Below the pieces are notes generated by a model. It was not told the origin of the DNA and ran no database searches. It saw only the letters and a list, made by a program, of their open reading frames with translations. A stretch of DNA of 64,000 nucleotides, taken from the NCBI GenBank assembly GCA_025359105.1, contig JANYHK010000060.1, forward strand, positions 62,001 to 126,000. Direction: 5' to 3'. A program made the position numbers and the translations under genes. Below, in pieces: positions 36,082-44,828 of this stretch (position 1 is the stretch's first letter; each line of letters opens with the position of its first letter). Source of the DNA: Myxococcales bacterium (GTDB taxonomy: Bacteria; Myxococcota_A; Polyangia; Polyangiales; Polyangiaceae).

Positions 36082-36210
36082 AAACCCTGTCGCGTCGCCC
36101 ATGAGGCCGATATCCTTGAGAAGAGCTCAGCGTGGGCTCGACGCTCGGTATCTTTGTCGATCTTGGGGAGGAGTCGTCCGCGACGACGCTGTGAACCCTT
36201 GGCGGAACCC

Positions 36211-39153
36211 GTGAACGAAGACGCTGGCCCTGCCGCACGCGTAGGCAGCGTCATCAAGGGAAAGTGGACCGTCGACGCACTGCTCGGCGTCGGTGGCATG
36301 GCCGCGGTGTATGCGGCGACGCACCGAAACAACCAGCGCGCCGCGCTGAAGATCCTCCATACCGACTTCGCCCGCGAAAAGACCATCTGCGAGCGCTTCC
36401 TCCGCGAGGCGTACGTCTCCAACAAGGTCAACCACGCCGCCACCGTTCAAGTCCTCGACGACGACGCGACCGAGCTCGAGGAGCCGTTCCTCGTCATGGA
36501 GCTGCTCGAGGGGCAGACGGTGCGCGACGCGTGGAAGAAGGCCGGTCGCGCGATGCAGTCGACGGACGTGCTCGCCATCGCCGAGGCCGTCCTCGACTGC
36601 CTCGCGGCGTGCCACTCGATCGGCGTCATTCACCGCGACTTGAAGCCGGCGAACATCTTTCTGACCGACGAAGGCATCGTCAAGGTGCTCGACTTCGGCG
36701 TCGCCCAGTTCCGCAGCGCGACCTCGGAGCGCACCGCGACCGGCACCGCCCTCGGAACGCCGGCGTACATGTCGCCGGAGCAGGCGATGGGCCTCGTCGA
36801 CCAGCTCGACGGCCGCGCCGACCTCTTCAGCATCGGCGCGATGATGCACGCGCTCATCACCGGTCACCGCATCAACAACGGCCGCACCGAGCAAGAAGCC
36901 CTCGTCATGGCGGCGACGAAGCCGGTGCCGAGCGTGGCGCGAATCGCGCCGAACCTGCCGATCGAGCTCATTCAGATCGTCGACAAGTCGCTGCAGTGGG
37001 ATCGTCGAAACCGCTTCGCGGACGCGCGCGAGATGCAGGCCGCCGTCACCGAGGCGCTCTTCAAGCTCGGTGGCCAGCTGTCGCCGCGAAAGGCGGGCGG
37101 CGCGGTCGTGCAGGCGCCCCCGCCGATGCCGCAACCGCAGCCCGGCCACACTGCCGTGATGGCCGCGCCCCAGGTCGGGCAGCAGCTCTCGCAGGCGCCG
37201 GCTCATACGCCCCACCCGTCGCTGGTCTCGCCCCAGCAGCAACAACAGCAGCAACAGCAGCAACAGCAGCAACAGCAGCAACAGCAGCAGCAGAAGAGCC
37301 TTCCGCCCGACGCCCGGCGCTCGGCGCCGCAGCCCGCGTTGCCGGCGACGGCCGCGCTCGGGATGTATTCGCCGAGCATCGTCCCGCACTCGCAGCAGAG
37401 CCAGAGGCCGCAGGTCGCACCGGGTGAGATCCTCGTACCCGACAACGATCCGCGCGTGCAGGCGACGCGCGACCTCATGAAGCACGTCGACCGCACCCTC
37501 CCGAGCGTGCGCCAATTCGGCTGGTCGCACCCGGCGACGGAGCGCACGCTCCGCACGGCGTTCGAGGCGTTCGCCGAAGGGCTGAACAAGGATCCGAACG
37601 TCCTGTCGTTCTCCGTTCGTCCGTACTCGTTCCTGGTCGGCGGCCACACCGTCTGGGAGCCGGGGGCGCCGTTCGACTCGATCCCCTACAACCTGTTCGC
37701 GGCGGGCATGCGCACGATGAGGCTCGACCCGGGGCTCAGCCTCGACGAGCTGCGTGACTTCTTCACCCTGCTCCTCGTCGACCCCGGGCGCGACCTGCCT
37801 CCGGAGGACGACATCGCCGCCGCGTTCTGGGAGCGCGGGATGCCCCACGTGCACCACGAGTCGGTGGACGCGTTCGCCGAGGGCGACGCCACCGAGCGCG
37901 AGGCGTTTTACAGCGAGTCCGACCAGCTCGAAGCGATGGCGGGAAGTGCCGCCCAGCTGCACTCCGCTCGCATCGAAGCCAAGGCGATGGCGGTCGCGAC
38001 AGACAGAAGCGCGCTCACGACGCAAAAGAGGGCGAGTCCGCTCGCGCTCGACGACGTCGTCCGCGCCGTCTTCGCGCAACAGCTCGATCTCGGGCGCGAC
38101 AAGTGGAGCGAGCGCTACATCGACGCCCTCGTCGAGGGGTACCTCGACTCTGCCGTCAACCGCGACGCGCCGCTCGTGCTCGCGTCCTTGCGCAAGAGTG
38201 CGGCGGACCTCGTCGTCGCCGGCCGCATGGAGGTCGTGGTCCAGCTCCAGCAGGCCGTCACCGAGCGCCTCACGCACCGCGTGCGCGGGAACGACCTGGC
38301 AAAGCTCGCCGGCGCGTTCACCAATGCGCTCTTCGGCGCCGAGGTCCTGGAGCTCACGCTCAAGTTCTTGCGCGATCACCCCGACAAGATCGGCGTCTTC
38401 GTGCCCATCCTGGCCAGCATCTCTGCCAACGACTTGCCCGCGATGCTCGGCGGCTTGAAGGCCGGCCTGCCGGAGGCCGTGCGTACCCAGATCCTCGCGT
38501 ACATCGAGCGCGTCATGGTGAACCGCGAAGGGGAGGTCGGCGCCGCTGCCGTGGGTGCCGAACCGGAGGCGGCGAGCGCGCTGCTCAACCTGCTGGCGCG
38601 CGCCGGCACACCGCAGGCGCGCCACGTCCTCACGAGCCTGTCGACGAGCGACGACGTGAACGTCCGCATCGAGGCAAAGGTGCTCGCCGCCGGCAACCCC
38701 GACGCCGTCGCCAACGATCTCGGCCAGATGATGGACAACGCGTCGGCGCTCGTTCGCATGGCGGCGCTCCGCACGAGCGCCCGCTACGGCGTGAAGGGCG
38801 TGTGGCCCGCCATCGCCCGTGCCGTGAAGGCCGCGTCGTTCAACGACCTGGGGCTCGACGAGCGCCGCGAGCTCCTGCGCGCCCTCGTGGTCCTCGGGCC
38901 GCAGAGCGGCGAGCCCATGGTGCTCGAGATCGCGAAGAAGGGCGGCGTCCTCCTCACCGAGGAGAAAGAGGCCACGCGTCTTGCCGCGATCGAGACGCTC
39001 GGTGAGCTCTCCCGTTCGGGCGGCGTGTCGATGGCCCTCCACGAGGTCTCGCAGTCGCGTTGGGGCTCGAGCGAGGACACGCGCGCCGCGGCGGCCAACG
39101 CCGCGCGGCTGATCAACCAGCGCATCCGTGAAGGTGGAGGGCCCACTCCATGA
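36211..39153 (+). CDS. Ser/Thr protein kinase with polyQ tract and HEAT-like C-terminus
   Basis: A 980-residue cytoplasmic kinase from GTG 36211 (an in-frame TTG at 36154 is also possible). The kinase domain (about 15-280) has LLGVGGMAAVYAA, ALKIL, HRDLKPANIF, DFGVAQF and GTPAYMSPEQ, all intact. A 20-residue glutamine tract lies at about 342-361, embedded in a Pro/Gln-rich linker. The long C-terminal half is helical and repetitive (HEAT/armadillo-like, DDVNVRIEAKVLAAGNPDAV, NASALVRMAALRTSARYGV), a protein-binding platform. The stop is in ATGA overlap with the following HD/DUF4388 gene, so the pair is co-translated and likely interacts. Confidence 0.92.
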   Translation: MNEDAGPAARVGSVIKGKWTVDALLGVGGMAAVYAATHRNNQRAALKILHTDFAREKTICERFLREAYVSNKVNHAATVQVLDDDATELEEPFLVMELLEGQTVRDAWKKAGRAMQSTDVLAIAEAVLDCLAACHSIGVIHRDLKPANIFLTDEGIVKVLDFGVAQFRSATSERTATGTALGTPAYMSPEQAMGLVDQLDGRADLFSIGAMMHALITGHRINNGRTEQEALVMAATKPVPSVARIAPNLPIELIQIVDKSLQWDRRNRFADAREMQAAVTEALFKLGGQLSPRKAGGAVVQAPPPMPQPQPGHTAVMAAPQVGQQLSQAPAHTPHPSLVSPQQQQQQQQQQQQQQQQQQQQKSLPPDARRSAPQPALPATAALGMYSPSIVPHSQQSQRPQVAPGEILVPDNDPRVQATRDLMKHVDRTLPSVRQFGWSHPATERTLRTAFEAFAEGLNKDPNVLSFSVRPYSFLVGGHTVWEPGAPFDSIPYNLFAAGMRTMRLDPGLSLDELRDFFTLLLVDPGRDLPPEDDIAAAFWERGMPHVHHESVDAFAEGDATEREAFYSESDQLEAMAGSAAQLHSARIEAKAMAVATDRSALTTQKRASPLALDDVVRAVFAQQLDLGRDKWSERYIDALVEGYLDSAVNRDAPLVLASLRKSAADLVVAGRMEVVVQLQQAVTERLTHRVRGNDLAKLAGAFTNALFGAEVLELTLKFLRDHPDKIGVFVPILASISANDLPAMLGGLKAGLPEAVRTQILAYIERVMVNREGEVGAAAVGAEPEAASALLNLLARAGTPQARHVLTSLSTSDDVNVRIEAKVLAAGNPDAVANDLGQMMDNASALVRMAALRTSARYGVKGVWPAIARAVKAASFNDLGLDERRELLRALVVLGPQSGEPMVLEIAKKGGVLLTEEKEATRLAAIETLGELSRSGGVSMALHEVSQSRWGSSEDTRAAAANAARLINQRIREGGGPTP
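37234..37293 (+). repeat. CAG/CAA polyglutamine tract
   Basis: Twenty consecutive Gln codons mixing CAG and CAA, inside the kinase linker. CAA interruptions recur every third codon, which limits slippage; the tract is a candidate for length variation between strains. Confidence 0.97.
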
Positions 39154-42100
39154 CGATGCGCCTCGACATCGTCACGAACGACGCCGGCGACCTCGTCCGC
39201 CGCGAGCATGCGCGCGATCTCGGCGCAGGCGTCGTCGTCGGCATCTATCGCCTGGCGAAGCTCGCGCAGATGCACGACCTTGGCAACCAGGCCTTCATTC
39301 GCCAGCTCGAGCAGACGACGAACGTCCTCCACGACTACTGCCTCCGCGCGGGCAGCAACATCAACATTCTGTTCGCGCAAAAGGCGGTCTTCGTCGCCGG
39401 GCAGCTGCTCAAGGGCTCACGCTCGGTCTACGAGCAGGCGATCGAGCTCGGCGACATCCTCGAGTGGTGCGGCGGGAGCGAGCTCGTCATCCTTCGCGAT
39501 GTGACGCAGCAGGAGATGCTGCAGTTCGCCGAGGGGATCTCGCAGTCGACCCGCAGCGAGCGCGGCTCCTTCCGCTCGACGAGCCCGCGCGTTCGGCTGC
39601 GCCCCGTCGACGACAAGGCCCGCCTCCGCGGCCTGGAGCTCGAGTCGCTCGCGCCCGAAGCGCGGATCGTGCGCACCTACGCCTCGGCCGTCGTCATCAT
39701 GCGCCGGTTCTTCGACGAGCTGCAGCAGAGCAAGTACATCCTCCCGCGCCGCATCAAGCGCATCGCGCAGAGCCTGGTCGATCTGTCGGAGGGCGGGGCC
39801 GCCGCCTACCTCGGCGTGACCGAGGCCCGAAACGCCAACCACGACGACGCCGGCAAGGCCGTCAACTCCGCCATCCTCGCCGTCGCGATGGCGCGCGAGG
39901 TCGCCGAAGACCGAGTCACGCTCGCCCAGATCGCGATGGCGGCGATGATGCACGACGTCGGGCGCCCGCGCGCGCAGGCGGTGGGCGCCATCCCCGGCAT
40001 GCCGCAGATGCCTGGCGTCATGTCGCTCTCCGAGGACCAGGAGGATCGCCTGCCCGGCGGCACCGCTGCGGTGCTGACCGCGCTCGGACGCGTCAACGAG
40101 CCGTCGATCACGCGCACAGTGCTCGCGTTCGAAGCCCTCTGGATCCGCCGCCAGCAGTGGATTGGCCCAGTCTACCGCGGCGCGCGGCAGCCGACGCTCC
40201 ACGCGAAGATCATCAGCGTCGCGCGTCGATACAACGATCTCATGACGCCGGAGCCCGGGCTCCAACCCCCGACACCGGACTTCGCCGTCGCCACCCTCTC
40301 CGAGGAGCTCAAGGAGCCGTCCGACAAGACCGTGCTTCGCATGCTCGTGGCGGCGCTGGGGCTCGTGCCGGTGGGCACGGTGCTCCAGCTCACGACCGGT
40401 GAGGTCTGCGAGGTCGTGCCCCGCGGCGAGCCGGGTCCGCCCGATCGCCCGCGCCTGCGCGTCGCGCTCGACGCGCAAGGCGGCGTGATGTCGTCGCCCG
40501 TCGAGATCGATCTCGCGCGCGAGCCAAACCGTCGCGTGTCGCGCATCATGAGCGTCGACGGCTGGAAGAAGGGGCTCGAGCAGAGGACCTACGACCAGCA
40601 CGACCCACACGCGCGCGACCACGATTCGAGCGGACCGCCTTCGGGCAATAGCGGCTCGGGCATGCGCGCGGCGCCCGAGCACCAATCGTCTCCGTCGCGA
40701 TCGGCCGTCGCGCCAGCGGCTCGGCGTGGTGGCTCGACGCCTTCGGCACAGTTCAGCGGCAAGCGAGAGTCCGCCGAGGGGAGCTCGCCGTCGATGAGCA
40801 GCATCTCGTCTGCCGGGAGCGTGCCATCGCTCGGCTCCAGCCCATCCGCCGTGGCCGAAGCGATGGGCCGGATGATCAACGAGACGCTGAAGCCGAGCGC
40901 CTCGCCGGGTGGCTCGACGCCGGCCGTCGCGCTTCGGAGCAAGCCGCCCGACGAGGGCCGCACGGTCGTACAGCAGTCGCCGTTCGACGAAGACGGCGCC
41001 CCGCTCGGCGAGGCCCAGCTCGAGGTGGTCGCCCCCTCGCAGCACCAACTCGAGGAAGAGCCGACCGCCCGCGGTTCCCTCGACGCGACTCCGCTCGCTC
41101 ACGTCCTCGTATACATGCTCGACCACTCCCTCTCCGGCAGCGTCGTATTCAACGCGCCAGAGGGGGACCACTACATGCACTTTCTGAATGGCATCCCCTC
41201 CAAGGTCCGCCTCGCGAACGACATGTGTCTGCTCGGCGAAGAGCTCGCCGAGATGGGCGCGCTCGACGCGGACCAGCTCTACCCCATCGCCGAAGAGGCG
41301 CACAAGCTCGGCATCCTCTATGGGGAGTACTGCGTCGGGCACGGATACATCTCGCGGCAGGCGCTGACGAAGGCGCTCGAGCTCCAGCTGGTTCGCAAGG
41401 TGTCGTCGCTCGCGAACCTGCCGCCCGAGACCGGCTACGCGTACTACCGCGACGTGAACCACATGGAGGATTGGGGCAGTCCCGAACCCACGCTCACCGG
41501 GCCGCTCAACGCGATCCTCGCGACCGTTCGCGTGTGGCACGATCGCGGGCGCGTGCGGGCGACGCTCAACCGCATCGGAAAGCACCCGCTGGTGTTCCAC
41601 GACGACGCCGACCTCGAGAGCCTGAGGCCGACCGAGGTCGAGCAGGGCGTGCTCGACGCGATCGTCACGCGCCAGTGCTCGCTCCCGCAGCTCCTCGAGA
41701 TGCGCGTCGCCGACGAGGACTCGGTGAGCTCGGTCGTATACACGCTGGCCGTGACACGTCAGTTTTCGTTCAAGGGGCAGAAGAAGTCGCCCATGGCGGC
41801 GCGGCCCAGACCCGCCTCGGCCGCGGTGCCCCCGCCGCGCGCGCCGGTCTCGCTGCGACCGCTGCCGCGGATCTCCACCGGGGCGATGCCAGCCGTGAGC
41901 CTTGCACCCTCCTCGGCGCCGGGGCCGCTGCGTGCCACGGTGACCGCGTCGGCAGCGCCCGTCGTGCCCCGCCCGACGCCTGCCGTCGCGCCGCCCGCGA
42001 TGGCCGTCGTGCCGAAGCGCAACTCGAGCGCCGCGCCGTCGTCGCCCGATGCCGTGGACATCGACATCGACATCGACATCGCCAACGCCAGCGCGCCGCC

Positions 42101-42623
42101 GCCGTCGCCGCCGCCGCCGCCGCCGCCGCCGACGGAGCATTCGCTCGACGACGGCGAGGTGACCGAATACGCACAGCGCAACGAGCCCGAAGACGAGCCG
42201 CCGCCCAATGCCAGCGCCGATCTGAGCCCGGAGATGGCCGACGCCGAGCGCGCGCTCGAGGCGATGACGAACTTCCGCCTCGCCGAGACCGCGCTGCAGC
42301 GCGGGGACATGCAGCTCGCCGAGAAGCTCGCCAAGTCGGCAGCGGAAGGCGATCCCGAGCAGGCCGAGTACGTCTCGCTCTACGCTTGGGTCCGCGCCAT
42401 GGGAGCGAGCCCCAACCAGGTCAACGACGCGATCGAGACGATCTCACGCGTCCTCGTGAGCGAGCCCACGTGCGAGCGCGCGCTGCTCTACCGCGGCAAG
42501 CTCTACAAGCGCGCAAACAAGTCGAAAGACGCGCTCAAGGACTTCGAGGCGCTCATGAAGGCGAACCCGAAGCACCGCGAAGCCGCCAGTGAGGTCCGCC
42601 TCCTCCGCATGCACGCCAAGTGA
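39150..42623 (+). CDS. HD-domain / DUF4388 / TPR regulatory protein
   Basis: A 1157-residue cytoplasmic protein. The N-terminal half (about 1-390) carries an HD hydrolase-like domain with MMHDVGRPR (His-Asp) in an HD-GYP-like frame but without a GYP motif. A Ser/Pro/Gly-rich linker follows (about 490-640). A DUF4388 (PATAN-like) domain spans about 645-850 (GSLDATPLAHVLVYM, then a helical part to about 860). The next linker has four Asp-Ile pairs and a Pro run. The C-terminus (about 1040-1157) has TPR-like helices. DUF4388 proteins occur in gliding and phototaxis pathways. It is coupled to the upstream kinase by ATGA, which suggests a kinase-effector pair, perhaps linked to nucleotide signalling (inference). 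Confidence 0.85.
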   Translation: MTMRLDIVTNDAGDLVRREHARDLGAGVVVGIYRLAKLAQMHDLGNQAFIRQLEQTTNVLHDYCLRAGSNINILFAQKAVFVAGQLLKGSRSVYEQAIELGDILEWCGGSELVILRDVTQQEMLQFAEGISQSTRSERGSFRSTSPRVRLRPVDDKARLRGLELESLAPEARIVRTYASAVVIMRRFFDELQQSKYILPRRIKRIAQSLVDLSEGGAAAYLGVTEARNANHDDAGKAVNSAILAVAMAREVAEDRVTLAQIAMAAMMHDVGRPRAQAVGAIPGMPQMPGVMSLSEDQEDRLPGGTAAVLTALGRVNEPSITRTVLAFEALWIRRQQWIGPVYRGARQPTLHAKIISVARRYNDLMTPEPGLQPPTPDFAVATLSEELKEPSDKTVLRMLVAALGLVPVGTVLQLTTGEVCEVVPRGEPGPPDRPRLRVALDAQGGVMSSPVEIDLAREPNRRVSRIMSVDGWKKGLEQRTYDQHDPHARDHDSSGPPSGNSGSGMRAAPEHQSSPSRSAVAPAARRGGSTPSAQFSGKRESAEGSSPSMSSISSAGSVPSLGSSPSAVAEAMGRMINETLKPSASPGGSTPAVALRSKPPDEGRTVVQQSPFDEDGAPLGEAQLEVVAPSQHQLEEEPTARGSLDATPLAHVLVYMLDHSLSGSVVFNAPEGDHYMHFLNGIPSKVRLANDMCLLGEELAEMGALDADQLYPIAEEAHKLGILYGEYCVGHGYISRQALTKALELQLVRKVSSLANLPPETGYAYYRDVNHMEDWGSPEPTLTGPLNAILATVRVWHDRGRVRATLNRIGKHPLVFHDDADLESLRPTEVEQGVLDAIVTRQCSLPQLLEMRVADEDSVSSVVYTLAVTRQFSFKGQKKSPMAARPRPASAAVPPPRAPVSLRPLPRISTGAMPAVSLAPSSAPGPLRATVTASAAPVVPRPTPAVAPPAMAVVPKRNSSAAPSSPDAVDIDIDIDIANASAPPPSPPPPPPPPTEHSLDDGEVTEYAQRNEPEDEPPPNASADLSPEMADAERALEAMTNFRLAETALQRGDMQLAEKLAKSAAEGDPEQAEYVSLYAWVRAMGASPNQVNDAIETISRVLVSEPTCERALLYRGKLYKRANKSKDALKDFEALMKANPKHREAASEVRLLRMHAK

Positions 42624-42661
42624 AGCACGCACGCGCGGGCACACGCCCCGCAGAAGCCGCC

Positions 42662-43726
42662 TCACATCCGGCGCGACCACATTTGCTGCGTGCCGCCGTA
42701 GCCGCGCTCGATCTGCATACGTAGCGTCTGCATCTTCTTGGTTCCGTCGACGTCGGGTCTGGTCGGCGCGACGCGGGCGATCTCGGCTTGAGCGCGCCAT
42801 AGCTCGCTGTCGGGCAGCCCCAGCGCGCGCCGGAACGACTCGCCCATTTCGAACGCGTCGGCGAAGCGCAGAGCAGGATCTTTGGAGAGGCCGCGGAAGA
42901 ACAGCGCGTCGAGCACCGGTGGGGCCTGCGGGAGGAACGTGCGGATCGGCGGCGGCGCGCGCTCGACCTGATCGAGCCGCACCATCAGCTCGGTGCGCCC
43001 GTCGATGGGGAACGGCATCTGCCCCGTGAGCATCTCGAAAAATACGATGCATGCAGAATACAAGTCGCTGCGCCCATCCACCGCTCGCGCGAGCACCTGC
43101 TCGGGCGACATGTACGCGCCCGTGCCAGGCGCGATGTAGCCGGGACCGAGCGCGGCGGGATCGGGCCGGTCGAGCAGGCGCGCGATGCCGAAGTCGGTGA
43201 GCTTCACGATCCCGTCCTTGCGGAGCAGGATGTTCGAGGGCTTCACGTCACGGTGGACGATGCCGAGCGCGTGCGTCGCCCCCAGCGCGCCCAGCAGCTG
43301 CTGGAAGTAGTACCAGGCGCGCTGGAACGGGATGCCTGGCAGCGCACCGGTGCCCGCGAGGCGCGCGCGCGCGACGTGACGGGCGACCACGTCCTCCAGC
43401 GTGTTGCCGTCGACGAGCTCCATCGCCAGCGCCAGCGAGCCCCGGAACTCGAACAGATCGTAGAAGCGGACGATGTTGGGGTGGAGGAGCTGCTTGAGCG
43501 CGTCCGCCTCCTGGAGGAAGAGCTGGCGTATCGACGTCTGGACCTGGGCGTGAGGTAGCAGCTCCTTCACCGCCAGCGGGACGGGTGGCTCGCTCGCTCG
43601 GGGCCCTTGCGGCGCGTAGAAGAGCCATGCCCGGTAGACGACCCCCATCGCGCCTTCACCGAGACGTCGGTCGATGACGACGCGCCCGTAGCCGAGCTCG
43701 ATCTTCGCGCCGGGCTCGAACGCCAT
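42662..43726 (-). CDS. Ser/Thr protein kinase
   Basis: A 354-residue kinase with the catalytic domain filling about residues 12-285. P-loop RRLGEGAMGVVYRA, Lys in AVKELLPH, HRDVKPSNILL, TDFGIARL, GTGAYMSPEQ. No transmembrane segment or sensor domain is evident, and the C-terminal 60 residues are a short helical tail. It is convergent with the HD/DUF4388 gene (38 bases apart), so the two kinases bracket one regulatory gene. It is divergent from the amber-containing gene. Confidence 0.95.
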   Translation of the reverse strand: MAFEPGAKIELGYGRVVIDRRLGEGAMGVVYRAWLFYAPQGPRASEPPVPLAVKELLPHAQVQTSIRQLFLQEADALKQLLHPNIVRFYDLFEFRGSLALAMELVDGNTLEDVVARHVARARLAGTGALPGIPFQRAWYYFQQLLGALGATHALGIVHRDVKPSNILLRKDGIVKLTDFGIARLLDRPDPAALGPGYIAPGTGAYMSPEQVLARAVDGRSDLYSACIVFFEMLTGQMPFPIDGRTELMVRLDQVERAPPPIRTFLPQAPPVLDALFFRGLSKDPALRFADAFEMGESFRRALGLPDSELWRAQAEIARVAPTRPDVDGTKKMQTLRMQIERGYGGTQQMWSRRM

Positions 43727-43829
43727 TGCCCACAGCGTACCACCGCCCACCCGGCGCCACCCTCGCCGTGTCGCGCGAAACCTACTAAGAGAAGGTGAGG
43801 CGCGAGCGGCGCCCGCCGCGAGAGGAAGG

Positions 43830-44828
43830 ATGACGGAAGAGCCCGGTGTGGACAGCCTCGCCCCCGCGCCGGACTTCCGGTACGTGGGGCTCGAGCCGGG
43901 GCCGCGCAAGCGCGTGGGGCTCTGGGCCAGCGCGACGCTCGGGGTGGCGACGCTCGGGGCCGGGCTCCTGCACGGCGTCACGCTGCGTGGAGTCGTGCTG
44001 ACGACGATCGCGGCGGCGGCGGGCGCTCTAGCGCTGCGTCGCGTCGGTGGGCCGCACCTCGGCAAGGTGTGGAACGCGCACGCCGTGCCGATGGGAATCG
44101 TGCCCTGGGGCATCGTCGTCGAAGCCGAAGACCACCCGCGCGTCCTCCGTTGGGCCGCGGTCGACAAGGTGCACGTGGAGATGTTGCACGGGCGCGACCA
44201 GGGGACGCCGACCACGCTCTGGAGCGTCGTGACCGTTGCGACGAAGAAGGGCGAGACGCTGGTCGGGCGCGCGGCGGGGGCGGTGTCGCTGGACCGCCTC
44301 CTTGCGCACCTGGAGGCGTACGCCGCCGAGCAAGCCCACGTGCCGTCGCTCGACCTGGCGGGCGAGCGGGCGGGGGAGGGACCTCTCGAGCCGGAGTGTG
44401 AGCCCCTCCTCGCCGCCGCGCGGCATTGGCTGGCCTCGGCGGACGCGACCAGTCGGCTCGATCTCGCCCCCTCTGGCTACCGCAGCGGCGGCGCGTGGGC
44501 GGCGAGCCCGCGTGCGCTCGATGTGCTCGGCGACGTCTTGCGTGACCGCTCGGATCGGCCGAGCGATCCCCGAGCGTTCGCCGTGGTGTGCGCGGCGTAG
44601 CTCGCTGTCCGTGAGCTCGCCGACGACATCGTGGCGCTCGTGCAGAGCCCCCACCCCATCCTCGCCGCCGCCGCGAAGAGCGCCGCGCGCAAGCTCGGCG
44701 TCGCCACCGCCCGCGCCGGCTCGCTCGACGAGGTCGCGCCTTTCCTCATGGAGCGCGACGTCGAAGCCCTGCGGACGTGGGCCGGCTGGGACGCGAGCGC
44801 GGGCGTCCCGTCCGATGGTGGACCCTAG
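43830..44828 (+). pseudogene. Membrane-associated protein gene with in-frame amber codon
   Basis: The frame encodes a protein with a hydrophobic hairpin (about 33-68, GLWASATLGVATLGAGLLHG then VVLTTIAAAAGALAL) and a soluble PH-like domain (WGIVVEAEDHPRVLRW, TTLWSVVTVAT). TAG at 44598-44600 interrupts it after residue 256, yet the same frame continues open for 75 more codons (VRELADDIVALVQSPHP, LMERDVEALRTWAGW) to a second TAG at 44826-44828. The post-stop part looks like natural protein, so it is probably a single nonsense mutation, or an error. Its final stop overlaps the convergent PolX-type gene by four bases. Confidence 0.75.

Noticed and set aside
36127-39042. A 971-codon open frame on the minus strand across the polyQ kinase gene
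   Set aside because: It is the GC-driven shadow of the kinase; the plus-strand frame shows all kinase motifs, and the antisense product is Arg/Leu/Asp-rich with no family pattern. The same applies to the long antisense frames at 39417-42140 and 8174-10702.
44598-44600. Amber codon as a possible pyrrolysine site
   Set aside because: No pylT/pylS signal, no methylamine methyltransferase features and no downstream stem-loop needed to support recoding; a nonsense mutation or error is simpler.
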